Shown: piece after piece, positions 21,899-31,660 of the stretch
How the letters are laid out: each line of letters begins with the position of its first letter
Numbering within the stretch: the stretch's first letter is position 1
Source of the DNA: Wallemia ichthyophaga EXF-994
Taxonomy: Eukaryota; Basidiomycota; Wallemiomycetes; Wallemiales; Wallemiaceae
Assembly: GCF_000400465.1 (NCBI RefSeq)
Contig: NW_008806285.1
Location: 275,017-339,016, forward strand
Reading direction: 5' to 3'
Length of the DNA stretch: 64,000 bases
Notes under the pieces: model-generated
Databases searched by the model: none
What the model was told of the DNA's origin: nothing
Seen by the model: only the letters and a program-made list of their open reading frames with translations
Program-made: the position numbers and the translations under genes

Positions 21899-22320
21899 AA
21901 AAATAAAAACAAAGACGCTAAACTTCCATCTGAGTGTCTTCAGGTACGCTGTTGTTTCAGTAAGTTGTAAAAGACTGACACCGGAACACTTCCGTATACA
22001 CAAATCTTACAATGTCATCATCCTACTTTTTACTTTTTGTCCGTTATCATACGACCGCATAATGGCACCCCTTTCGTCAAGAAACCGAAGCGTGCTGGCA
22101 CATCGGAAGCCTCCGACATGGCTGATCACGTCTCTTGATCTAATTTAAAGGATCATGGGAACTCTGGGCTGACTGAGGATATTTCTAGATGCGTTCTTAT
22201 CATACTACAAGTATATATTGCTGAGATGTCTTTTTTTCAGTAACTCATTTACAACACTACCATACTCAATATGCAAGATCTTCATACAAAAACAGATGAT
22301 GCAAACTCTCGCTACTAAGG
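21899..22320 (+). pseudogene. decayed copy 1 of tubulin cofactor C 3' part
   Basis: Aligned by eye with the intact TBCC gene. CTGAGTGTCTTCAGGTACGC at about 21,932 matches the TBCC exon/intron boundary CTGAATGTCATCAGGTGCGT. TTCCGTATACACAAATCTTA at about 21,990 matches the start of the last TBCC exon with one difference. CTTTCGTCAAGAAACC matches CTTTCGTCAAGCATCC, and the 3' flank with ATGCAAGATCTTCATACA matches the flank after the TBCC stop. The reading frame is broken throughout and the 5' part of the gene is absent. Confidence 0.85.
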
Positions 22321-22590
22321 GATATCACTGACTGCAATCACGATCTCGCCCCAACTGCAAGCCCCGCCCAGTCACATATCTAAGTCGGCTAAAGTTTAAA
22401 GTAAATTTATTCGAAAAATTTGATAATACAGGCATCATTTTGATGACATTAGGAAGCCTTTAGCAATTCGTGATCACCAGTTATGGATAGATTAGTAGGT
22501 AACTTGAAATATTGGAGAGCTGTCCTTTGCATCCGGCAGAAATGAAAAAATTGATGAAAAGTGAGATGAAGTCTTCCATGCAGCTTACAT

Positions 22591-24507
22591 TTAAGCTTTG
22601 TTTCCTGCATCGTCGTTATTTCCTGATGATTGAGAGAATCTGTCACCGTCAGAGTGATCGAACGTGTACTTTTCAGCGTTCGAAGACTCCAAAGCATCTC
22701 CCCTTCGAGACATTCCTGGTGGAATCCATTTTTCTGAGCCCCAAGCTGTCAAACCTTTCGTTGAATACATCTCATTGACGGCCTCCAAAGACAAATCAGC
22801 AGTTTCGTAGAGGAAGAAGAAGACAAAGACTGACGCGAAGAGATTGCAGCCAGCGAAGATGTAACCGTAAGCGAAGCCAATGTCACCAGTGATGAATGGC
22901 GAAAAGAAGGAGATAAGGAAGTTCCACGTCCAGTTCGAAGCCGTCGCCAGCGATGCCTGTCTTGCTCTTGTTCTCGTTGGGAACGTCTCACCAGTGATAA
23001 TCCAACACCCTGGTCCCCACGTTGCGGCATAGCTGGCAATAAACAGACAAGCTGAGACAATCATGAGATCTCCCATTCCATCGTACTCCGCTGGAGGACG
23101 TGCAACCCCTACTGAAGCAAAAACAAGCAACCAAATCTGAGACAAAATTAGCAACGATTTTATCGAAATTTCTCTTACTCACACCTGTGAAAGAGTCATT
23201 AAGGGTTCAAGAGGAAGATTTCCGCTACTCACTTTGCCATAAACCACCGATGTAAAGTGGTTTACGACGACCAAAGTGCTCCAAGATGTAAAGACTAGCA
23301 AAAACGCAAACGAAGTTCACGACCCCGAGAATTATTTGGGTAATGTAAGAGTCATCGATACCGACAGACTGGAAGATAGTGGCACCGTAGTAGAAGAAGT
23401 AGTTGGCACCAGTCAGCTGTTGCAGACTTTGCATCATCATTCCAAGGAAGGTTCTGTAGGCCAATTTCTTCGAGCCAGGAGAGCCGACGAAACATTCAAT
23501 CCACGACTGCCAGAATGGAGCGTCATTCTCCCTCTCCATGTTGATATTTGTTTCAATTTCGCGGTAGTCATGCTCAACAACAGCTCTATCATAGTCTGTC
23601 TTGATACCTCTAATTCTTTCGAGCGCATTTCTTGCGTCGTCGGTTCTGTCGTTTTTCATGAGCCAACGTGGTGATTCTGAGATTATCAGCAAAACCCCGA
23701 GAAATCATCAAGCTACCCACCTGGAAGGAACCAAATGCCAATTCCAAGGGTGAATGTAAACGCAAAACCGAGACCGATGATGATTCTCCAACTAGCGTCG
23801 CTATCTAATTGACGGGTACCAATACAGAAACAGTATGAAAGCAAGACACCTAAGGTGATTGCGAGCTGGTAGCAAGCGACAGCCGCACCTGTTCATAACG
23901 TTAGAGCAAAATTTTCTTCAAAGGGCACACCTACCTCTGAAAGACGCTACGACGCACTCGGACATGTACATTGGTACCGCTGCTGATAAAGCACCAACAC
24001 CCAGACCAGCTATCAGTCTACCAACCGCGAGTTGCTGCCAGACAGTGAAGGTGGTTATCTGTATGAGGAATCCAATGCTGACGACGATACACTCAATTGT
24101 CATAGCCCATCTTCTGCCGAGGTAATCTGCAATAGGAGCACCAAAGATAGCACCGGCAAGGGTACCGATGGAGAGAAGACCGACGATAAGGCCTTCTCTG
24201 ACTCTGGATAATTCATAGTTGCTACAGTTCATACCGTTGGAGTCACATCCTTCACGGATGTCTGAAAAACGCTCTAGGAAATCCCTCATGAGAAGCATGT
24301 CTGAGATCATACCGGTATCATATCTGGAGTGAATGTTAACGGCGGCATAACGCAGATTCAGTCTATACACACCCAAAGATACCTCCTCCGACAGATCTAT
24401 GGGTCTTGATCAGTTGCAAAGTTCGGGGATGCGGGGACTTACGATAATAACGCAATGGAGATTGTCATAAGCCCCACCGGCTGACCCTTTATTTCGAAAT
24501 TGATCAT
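22591..24507 (-). CDS. hexose transporter paralogue 2 (MFS sugar porter)
   Basis: Plasma-membrane sugar uptake, 12 predicted membrane helices. Start ATG 24507 (MINFEIKGQPVGLMTISI); short exons SSVGGGIFG and YDTGMISDMLLM follow. An intron at FRG (donor GTAGGT, acceptor AACAG) and one before ESPRW (donor GTGGGT, acceptor CTCAG) are present. Then come 48- and 46-nt introns around a 2-nt exon GT (23184..23183), giving GLWQSIWLLVFASVGVARPP. Signatures: GRRWAMTIECIVVS, PESPRWLMKND, QQLTGANYFFYYGATIFQSVG, GPGCWIITGETFPTRTRARQ, YETADLSLE. The frame is intact. Two long stretches are identical to paralogue 1, showing recent conversion. Exact substrate and affinity cannot be told from sequence. Confidence 0.85.
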
Positions 24508-24679
24508 AGTGGTTGTAATTAGAGGCAAGATTAGGCTACTCGAGCTTTACATAAGTGCGAATGGGCACGGTCGAACATTACGACGAGCTGCATGATGAAT
24601 TTGGTACCTGACTCTTGTCATGTGCAAGCAATACGAAGATAATCCAAATTCAATGGCAAAAAAAAGCCTGGATATAGAC

Positions 24680-25110
24680 TGGTGCTCATTGATGGGTCGG
24701 CAGCCGTTTCCGTAACTACACACTCGCTCTCCAGCTGCCATAACCACAATTTTCACCGGAGTATACTATTTTCCGACCGCGTGTCTGAAAATCCATTCCT
24801 CAATATTTTTAACCACGCTACCAGCCTCGCGCTTATTAAAGCGAGGCCCATATGGTGCGTCGTTGTCACAAAAAGCTTAAAGAATGACAGCGGAGAGGTT
24901 CCGTCTATACCATCACATAACATGACTTGTTTACTATCCATTATCTAAACAGTCATCACGTTTTCCTGAACTCATACTTTCATCAACTGTCGGTCAAGTA
25001 TACCAAAGCTGCTGTCTTACCAATGGTGTCTGACCTCAACGATGGTGTCTTCCTATTCAAATATCCTACTTTACATATCTGCTGTTCCCTCAGCATTGCT
25101 GCTCATCCCA
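24680..25110 (+). pseudogene. decayed copy 2 of tubulin cofactor C
   Basis: Similarity to the intact TBCC exons is visible by eye. CTCCAGCTGCCATAACCACAA at about 24,731 matches the segment encoding SSCHIHN. CCATTCCTCAATATTTTTAA and CCACGCTACCAG (about 24,790-24,825) match the segment encoding LFLNNINHAI. GTTCCGTCTATACC at about 24,899 matches the start of the last exon, and GTGTCTGACCTCAACGATG at about 25,025 matches VSDFDD. Frameshifts and stops rule out function. It extends further 5' than copy 1. Confidence 0.8.
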
Positions 25111-25640
25111 TCTTTAACAGACAAGCATCTCTTCAATCGTGATGATGATTCGGAAATATGAGACAACCATGAGCTGTCACAACGAGCATGCATTCATGAG
25201 ATGGCATGCATTCCCGAAATGTATTCTTAGTAGCTACTCCACAAAGAACAGTGATCACCGATGATACGCTCTCTCTACGCGCTCATCCCGAAATCCACAA
25301 TCACTATATCAATTTCACGCCATCTACAACGCACACAAATTCACAATCAAAATTCGAAAAGGGAGAATCAATGTGAACGTTACAGTGACACTCTTTCTGC
25401 ACGATCATTTCAAAATCCGCAATCGCCATACCAATGTCACGCAATCTCAATGCACACATTCTTGGGAAGAAGCAAATTCATTTGAGAGCACAGGTATTAT
25501 TTTATTTGCGCAAGAATTATCTAAGCAAGTCATAGTAAGCAATTAGTAAAATGAGAGCAAACCTTGGAAAGTTCTATGTCCTATAGAAGCGAAAAAGCAA
25601 ATTAAAAAAGAGAGGAGGAATATAAGACTTCCTGAAAATC
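25111..25640. other. intergenic region between relic 2 and transporter 3
   Basis: About 530 bp with no gene recognised. Two similar stretches occur (CCGAAATCCACAATCACTATATCAATTTCACGC-like at 25,290 and CAAAATCCGCAATCGCCATACCAATGTCACGC-like at 25,410), i.e. an imperfect direct repeat about 120 bp apart. Confidence 0.5.
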
Positions 25641-27581
25641 TTAAGCCTTCTTGGCTGCGTCTTCGTGCTGATCTGAAGCTTGAGAGAACCTCTCACCATC
25701 CTCAAATCTCTTGTCGACGTTCTCGCCATTCTCATCATGATATGTATCAAGCTTGGCCGACTCCATGACATCCCTCCTATTTTCATAGCCAGGAGGTGTC
25801 CAAGCTCTGCTCTTCCATGGCTTCAAGCCATCGGTTGAGTACATTTCGTCTACTGCCTCAAGAGATAAACCGGCAGTCTCGTAGAGGAAGAAGTATACGA
25901 AGACTGACGCAAATAAGTTACAGCCAGCGAAGACGTAACCATAGGCGAAGCCAATGTCACCAGTGATGAATGGTGAGAAGAACCCGATGAGGAAGTTCCA
26001 TACCCAGTTTGATGCGGTGGCAATGGATGCTTGTCTGGCTCTGGTTCTCATTGGGAACGTTTCACCAGTGATAATCCAGCAGGCTGGACCCCAAGTAGTT
26101 GCGTAACTGGCAATGAACAAGCAAGCTGAGACAATCATGAGATTACCCATGCCCTCGTTCTGATCTGGTGGGCGAGCAACACCGACGGAGGCAAAAATGA
26201 AGAGCCAAATCTAAAGAGAGATTAGCAATGGCTAATGGTATCTATAAACTACTCACGGCTGTAGAAAAGTCAGTAATATTCAGGGAGGAAGATTTTCATG
26301 ACTTACATTGCCAAAGACCACCCCAGAAGAGAGGACGACGACGTCCAAAGTTCTCTAAGACGTAAAGTGATGCGAATGTGCAAACGAAGTTGACGGCACC
26401 GAGAATGATTTGTGTGATGAACGAATCTGAGAGACCGACCGATTGGAAGATAGTGGCACCGTAGTAGAAGAAGTAGTTGGCACCAGTCAGCTGTTGCAGA
26501 CTTTGCATCATCATACCAAGAAGCGTTCTGTAGACCAACTTCTTCGAGCCATGGTGACCAATGAAACACTCCACCCAGGACTGCCAGAATGGAGACTCAA
26601 CTTGTCTTTCAATTTCAATACGGCCAGAAATCTCTAGGAAGTCGTGCTCGACAACGGTTCTTTCAAAGTCTGTCTCAGCACCTCTAATTCTCTCGAGCGC
26701 ATGTCTTGCCTGTTCAGGCTTGTTGTTCTTCATCAACCAACGGGGAGATTCTAGCGCATCGTTAGTAAGGAAGGGTTGAAAACATAAGTATTCACCTGGT
26801 AAGAGCCAGATACCACAACCGAGAGTGCAAGTTAACACGAAACCGAGACCGATAATGATTCTCCAACTCGCGGCGCTCTCTAATTGACGAGTACCAATGC
26901 AGAAGCAGTATGACAGTAGAATACCGAAGGTGATTGCCAGTTGGTAACAAGCGACAGCCGTACCTGTTAAATGTGGTAAGATGAAGGCTTCCGTAGCTAG
27001 ATGATAGTATTACCTCTGAAAGAGGCCACTACACACTCGGACATGTACATTGGTACAGCGGCGGACAACGCACCGACACCCAAACCGGCAATAAGTCTAC
27101 CGACAGCGACTTGCTGCCAGACAGTGAAGGCAGCCATTTGAACGATAAATCCAATGCTGACGACGATACACTCGATAGTCATAGCCCATCTTCTGCCGAG
27201 GTAGTCGGCAATAGGAGCACCAAAAAGAGCACCAGCAAGGGTACCGATGGAGAGCAAACTGACGATAAGACCCTTTCTGACTCTTGAAAAGTCCATATCA
27301 CAGTTCAATCCGTTAGGATCACAGTTTGTACGAATGTCTGAGAACCGTTCGAGGAAGTCATCCATCAGGACGATGTCTGAGATCTGACCGGTATCGTAAC
27401 TGTGGCAGTGTCAGCGGCTATGCACAAGTACAATAACTGTACGCACCCGAAGATCATCCCTCCGACGGAGCTGTGGGATTCGTCAGTTGGAGTGCGGAGA
27501 CGGATGCGGGGCCTACGTTAAAATGGCAATGAAAATAGACACAATGCCCAGCGGTTGATTATTATACTTGATGTTGGTCAT
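25641..27581 (-). CDS. hexose transporter paralogue 3 (MFS sugar porter)
   Basis: Start ATG 27581 (MTNIKYNNQPLGIVSIFI), then TSVGGMIFG and YDTGQISDIVLMDDFL. Introns occur at FRG (donor GTAATA), before ESPRW (donor GTGAAT, acceptor GCTAG), and as a 48/46-nt pair around the 2-nt exon CC (26258..26257), giving GLWQSIWLFIFASVGVARPP. The family signatures GRRWAMTIECIV, PMYMSECV, ESPRWLMKNNK, QQLTGANYFFYYGATIFQSVG, FPMRTRARQASIATASNW and YETAGLSLEAVDEMYS are intact, so the protein should be functional. It has the fullest intron set along with paralogue 2, probably the ancestral state. Confidence 0.85.
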
Positions 27582-27889
27582 TGTGGTTCTGGTTAAAGAG
27601 CAATTTGTCAGAATATTACAAGGAAAGCGCACATGCAATCCGTACCTGAGACGGCTGGTCACATGTCTGTTACGGAGCTACGGAGATCTATCCAAAATCT
27701 AGGTCCAACTAAATAAACTAATGTTAAAAAGTCTCATTATTTTTTTTGCGTTTTCTGGAACCCGCGGATCCACATTGATCTGCCCATCTCCACCTCCACA
27801 AGCTTAAGTGTCTGATAGCGGTATCTGACCGTATAGATAGCTTCTGATCTCTAAAAAAAGCTGGTCACAGTTTCGACCACGATCTCGTT

Positions 27890-28300
27890 CTCACTGGGCG
27901 TCATCAGATCCGTCGCTGTTTCAGATTGATTGACAGCGGACCGCTTCCGAAGTAACCTTACAAATCCAGTAACGTGACTTACGCTCACACCACCTCTTTA
28001 AAATCCATCATGTTATTTTGACTCAGCACTTTCGTCAAGAATCCGGAGGGTGTCAGGATGCGCTCTGATATGTGTCTAAGTTTGACAAACTCTTCGACCT
28101 TTCCGATGAATTCTAGTGCGCTTGACTTGTCGTTAAAGGTTTTCACAAACAAGAATGGTAGATAGTATAAGCCATCGGGAAAGTACTACCCACTACCCAA
28201 TCCTGCACTCGCATCATCAGTATATCTCCAGACATTTTTTTCTTTTCAGGGCAACCCAACATCCTAGCATATAAAAGACTCAAAAAACCAAAACGTATGT
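27890..28300 (+). pseudogene. decayed copy 3 of tubulin cofactor C 3' part
   Basis: The most degraded relic. CTTCCGAAGTAACCTTACAAATCC (about 27,947) corresponds to the start of the last TBCC exon. CACTTTCGTCAAGAATCCG at about 28,028 matches ACTTTCGTCAAGCATCC, and CTAGCATATAAAAGACT at about 28,263 matches the TBCC 3' flank CTAGCATATGCAAGATCT. Other positions are weakly similar and the boundaries are approximate. Confidence 0.7.
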
Positions 28301-28685
28301 AGTTTTCAAATATCCACAGACACGCACGTTCTCGTACTGCAAATCTAACGCTTCAAAATCGTTGTTTCACTCCAGTTGCAAGTTCAGTCTTCCTAAACAC
28401 CTCAAGTCCAACGAAAAAAATTTCAATGAAATAAGTTTATTCGACATAATCTGAAAGTATTGATAGTACAAGAAGTGTATGGATTTGCATGATAAAGTCT
28501 ATTGAGATCTCATGATGGCAAATTGAAAGATGGAATCTGGCAAGTTAATAAGTAAGTGGTTGTTAGACATTGACGCAATCCTAAGAATGTTTTATCCTAT
28601 AGAGATGAAATATTCCTTGAGAGTGAAAAGTGAATGAAAACGCGAAAAGAAAATCCTTTGCAGCTCATGCCTATTGAGCAGCATC

Positions 28686-30496
28686 TTAGACCTTACGAGA
28701 AACATCTTGATGGCCTGATGTTTGAGAGACTCTCTCCTCATCATCATCGAATCTCTTTTCGCCATTGTCGGCATGATCCTTGTGGTACTGCTCAACCTTG
28801 CTTGTTTCCATGACTTCTCCTCTTGAACTGTAACCAGGGGGTGTCCATCCACCGCTTTGGTAAGCCTTCAAACCGTCGGTAGAGTACATCTCGTCGACTG
28901 CCTCAAGGGTCAAGCCGGCAGTCTCGTAGAGGAAGAAGAAGACGAAGAATGCTGCGAATAAGTTGCAACCAGCAAACACGTAACCGTAACCGTATCCAAT
29001 ATCACCAGTGATGAATGGCGAAAAGAAGGAGATAAGGAAGTTCCACGTCCAATTTGAAGCAGTCGCGATGGCTGCTTGTCTGGCTCTGGTTCTCATTGGG
29101 AACGTTTCACCAGTAACAATCCAGCAGGCTGGACCCCAAGTAGTGGCGTAACTGGCAATGAACAAGCAAGCTGAAACGATCATGAGATCACCCATGCCCT
29201 CGTTCTGATCTGGTGGGCGAGCAACACCGACGGAAGCAAAAATGAGCAACCAAACACATTGCCAGAGACCACCAATGATGAGAGGCTTACGACGTCCAAA
29301 GTTTTCCAAGACGTAAAGTGATGCAAATGTGCAAACGAAGTTGACGACACCGAGGATGATTTGGGTGATGTAAGAATCTTCGATACCAACCGATTGGAAG
29401 ATCGTGGCACCGTAGTAGAAGAAGTAGTTGGCACCAGTCAGCTGTTGCAGACTTTGAATAAACATACCAAGGAAAGTTCTGTAAACCAACTTCTTAGTAC
29501 CAGGATGGCCGGCGAAGCACTCCACCCATGATCTCCAGAATGGAGATTCGGTTTGTTGCTCCATCTTAATACGGCTGGCAATTTCAAGGAAATCATGATC
29601 GACGACTGTACTATCGAAGTCCGTGTTGACACCTCTGATTCTTTCAAGTGCACGTTTTGCTTCGTCAGGTTTGTTGGCTTTCATGAGCCAGCGTGGTGAT
29701 TCTGACATGATATCAGTATGAGTTAAGAAAGCCATTTAAGTATGCTCACCTGGAAGTAACCAGATACCACAACCAAGGATGAAGGTCAAAACCATACCAA
29801 GACCGACAATGATTCTCCAGCTGGCATCGCTATACAATTCACGGGTACCGTAGCAGAAACAGTATGCCAACAAGATACCAAAGGTGATGGCAAGTTGGTA
29901 GCAGGCGACAGCTGTACCTCTGAAGGCAGCAACGACGCACTCTGACATGTACATTGGTACCGCGGCAGAGAGGGCACCGACACCAAGACCAGCAATAAGT
30001 CTACCAACAGCGATTTGCTGCCAGACATGGAAGGCAGTGATTTGAACAATAAATCCGATAGTAGTGACGATGCACTCAATCGACATAGCCCATCTTCTAC
30101 CCAGCTTGTCGGCAATTGGAGCACCTAAGAGAGCACCGCACAGGGTACCAATTGAGAGAAGACCGACAATAAGACCTTCTCTGACTCTGGAGAATTCGTA
30201 GGTGGTGCAGTTCATTCCGTTGGCGTTGCAACCTTCGCGAATATCTGCGAAACGCTGGAGGAAGTCTTCCATGAGGAGCATGTCCGAGATTTGACCGGTA
30301 TCATAACTAGAAGAGTCAGTGGCGACATCCTGGTCGTACAAGACCCTGTACACACCCAAAGATCATACCTCCGACGGAGCTGTAAGATTTGGTTAGCTGC
30401 GATATGCGGGGAGTGTGCGGGGGCCTACGTTAATAAAGCGATGAAGATTGTGACAATCCCCAGTGGCTGTCCATTTGCTTTAAAATTTATAGCCAT
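28686..30496 (-). CDS. hexose transporter paralogue 4 (MFS sugar porter)
   Basis: Start ATG 30496 (MAINFKANGQPLGIVTIFI), then TSVGGMIFG and YDTGQISDMLLMEDFL. One intron before ESPRW (donor GTGAGC, acceptor GTCAG). Unlike paralogues 2 and 3 it has no FRG intron. Unlike paralogues 1-3 it has no micro-exon: the region reads straight through as GLWQCVWLLIFASVGVARPP. Signatures GRRWAMSIECIV, PMYMSECV, ESPRWLMKANK, QQLTGANYFFYYGATIFQSVG, FPMRTRARQAAIATASNW and YETAGLTLEAVDEMYS are intact. Two intron losses within one gene suggest conversion by a processed transcript. This is the last array member; no TBCC relic was seen beyond it. Confidence 0.87.
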
Positions 30497-31003
30497 CGTC
30501 GTAGTTGTTAAAGAAGAAGAACGAGCGATCGAAGTTTTACAAGAGGGGAATCCCAAATGCGGTACCTGAATTTGGTCACGTGGTGACTTGTCTCACGGAG
30601 TTCATCAAAATTGGTAACTAGATTCGACGGATTAGGAAGGAAGTCATTAAAAGCTCATTTACAAGCATCGGAATATCCTTATGCGTGGGCACTTGGGCGC
30701 ACGCATCGCAGATACTTCCTTATTCGCGGGATTTTAGATGAGAGTCATGTGACGTCGTAGACCTTGCTACGTAAGCTGAATTAACTGCAGAGCCTGAGGT
30801 AGATTCTAAGCGTTTATTTCCGCTGTTAATACAAGTCAATTATCTGTCACGTCCGCTAACATACCTTGCGAGGGACAAGTCGAAGATTCCGGTGAACTGT
30901 CGATATTTTCCAGTTTCTGGAATAATGCGTATTTATCAAATATTTTACTCGTACGCTCCCTGAACTCTGATATTTTCTGATCCATGGACATGAACATCGG
31001 CAA
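30497..31003. other. intergenic region upstream of transporter 4
   Basis: About 500 bp forming the divergent upstream regions of transporter 4 and the small gene at 31004. No TBCC relic and no other gene recognised. Short open frames here are not supported. Confidence 0.4.
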
Positions 31004-31468
31004 ATGACATCAACATATGAGCTAGCACAATTCTTACGAGAAACTGGTCCAGAGCCATTGAGCAGCCCAAACAAATTACGTAAGATGATCGATAAATATC
31101 GCTCCAAATCTTCCACGCAGCGGAGCACATTGCCGGCTATCCTTATCGATTACAAAGAATCCAGGGAAGAAAGTTTAGACGGGAGGGCCCCACGTGACAC
31201 AAACATGTCGAATTCCACCCCTTTAAACCCCGCATCAAACCCCGCTAAATCTTTCCCCGCTGCCTCAAACATCACCCCAGTCAGTCTCACGCCATGCAAT
31301 ATAACAACGGCTTCGCACGACAAACTCGTGAACCTTGTGCACTGCGTTAACATAATCAAGAACGATCTGCTTAAGGAGCACAGTAGGCGGCTAGCAGCAG
31401 AGCAAAGGGCTTTGCGCGCTGAAGAACTTGCTAGGCTGGCACTGAATAGACTTTCTAGATATGAATGA
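31004..31468 (+). CDS. hypothetical small protein with ELAQFLRETGP motif
   Basis: An intronless frame of 154 residues starting MTSTYELAQFLRETGPEPLSS. The N-terminal FLRETGP-type segment is a short motif I have the impression occurs in various fungal proteins of unknown function. The middle is Pro/Ser/Thr/Asn-rich and disordered. The C-terminus is an amphipathic helix or coiled coil (LVNLVHCVNIIKNDLLKEH then RLAAEQRALRAEELARLALN). No signal peptide or membrane span. Function unknown; an upstream exon cannot be excluded. Confidence 0.5.
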   Translation: MTSTYELAQFLRETGPEPLSSPNKLRKMIDKYRSKSSTQRSTLPAILIDYKESREESLDGRAPRDTNMSNSTPLNPASNPAKSFPAASNITPVSLTPCNITTASHDKLVNLVHCVNIIKNDLLKEHSRRLAAEQRALRAEELARLALNRLSRYE

Positions 31469-31660
31469 CTCTGTTAATACCCCGCTTGTATTAATACCAC
31501 GAATCGCAATGCATTTAGCCTGATTATACGATATCTCTTCTAAGTTACTCAATCATCACAGGCCCGAACTCCGTGCACCAACCAGCACGGCCGTAAATAG
31601 TACAGCAGCGCTGAAGAAAGTGAAAATCATCCGAGTGCATTAATACAGCCTTTTGCTCTT

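Noticed and set aside
31004-31468. Possible extension of the TBCC relic series beyond transporter 4
   Set aside because: No TBCC blocks (TTCCGTATACAC-, CTTTCGTCAAG- or ATGCAAGATCT-like) were found between 30,497 and 31,660.
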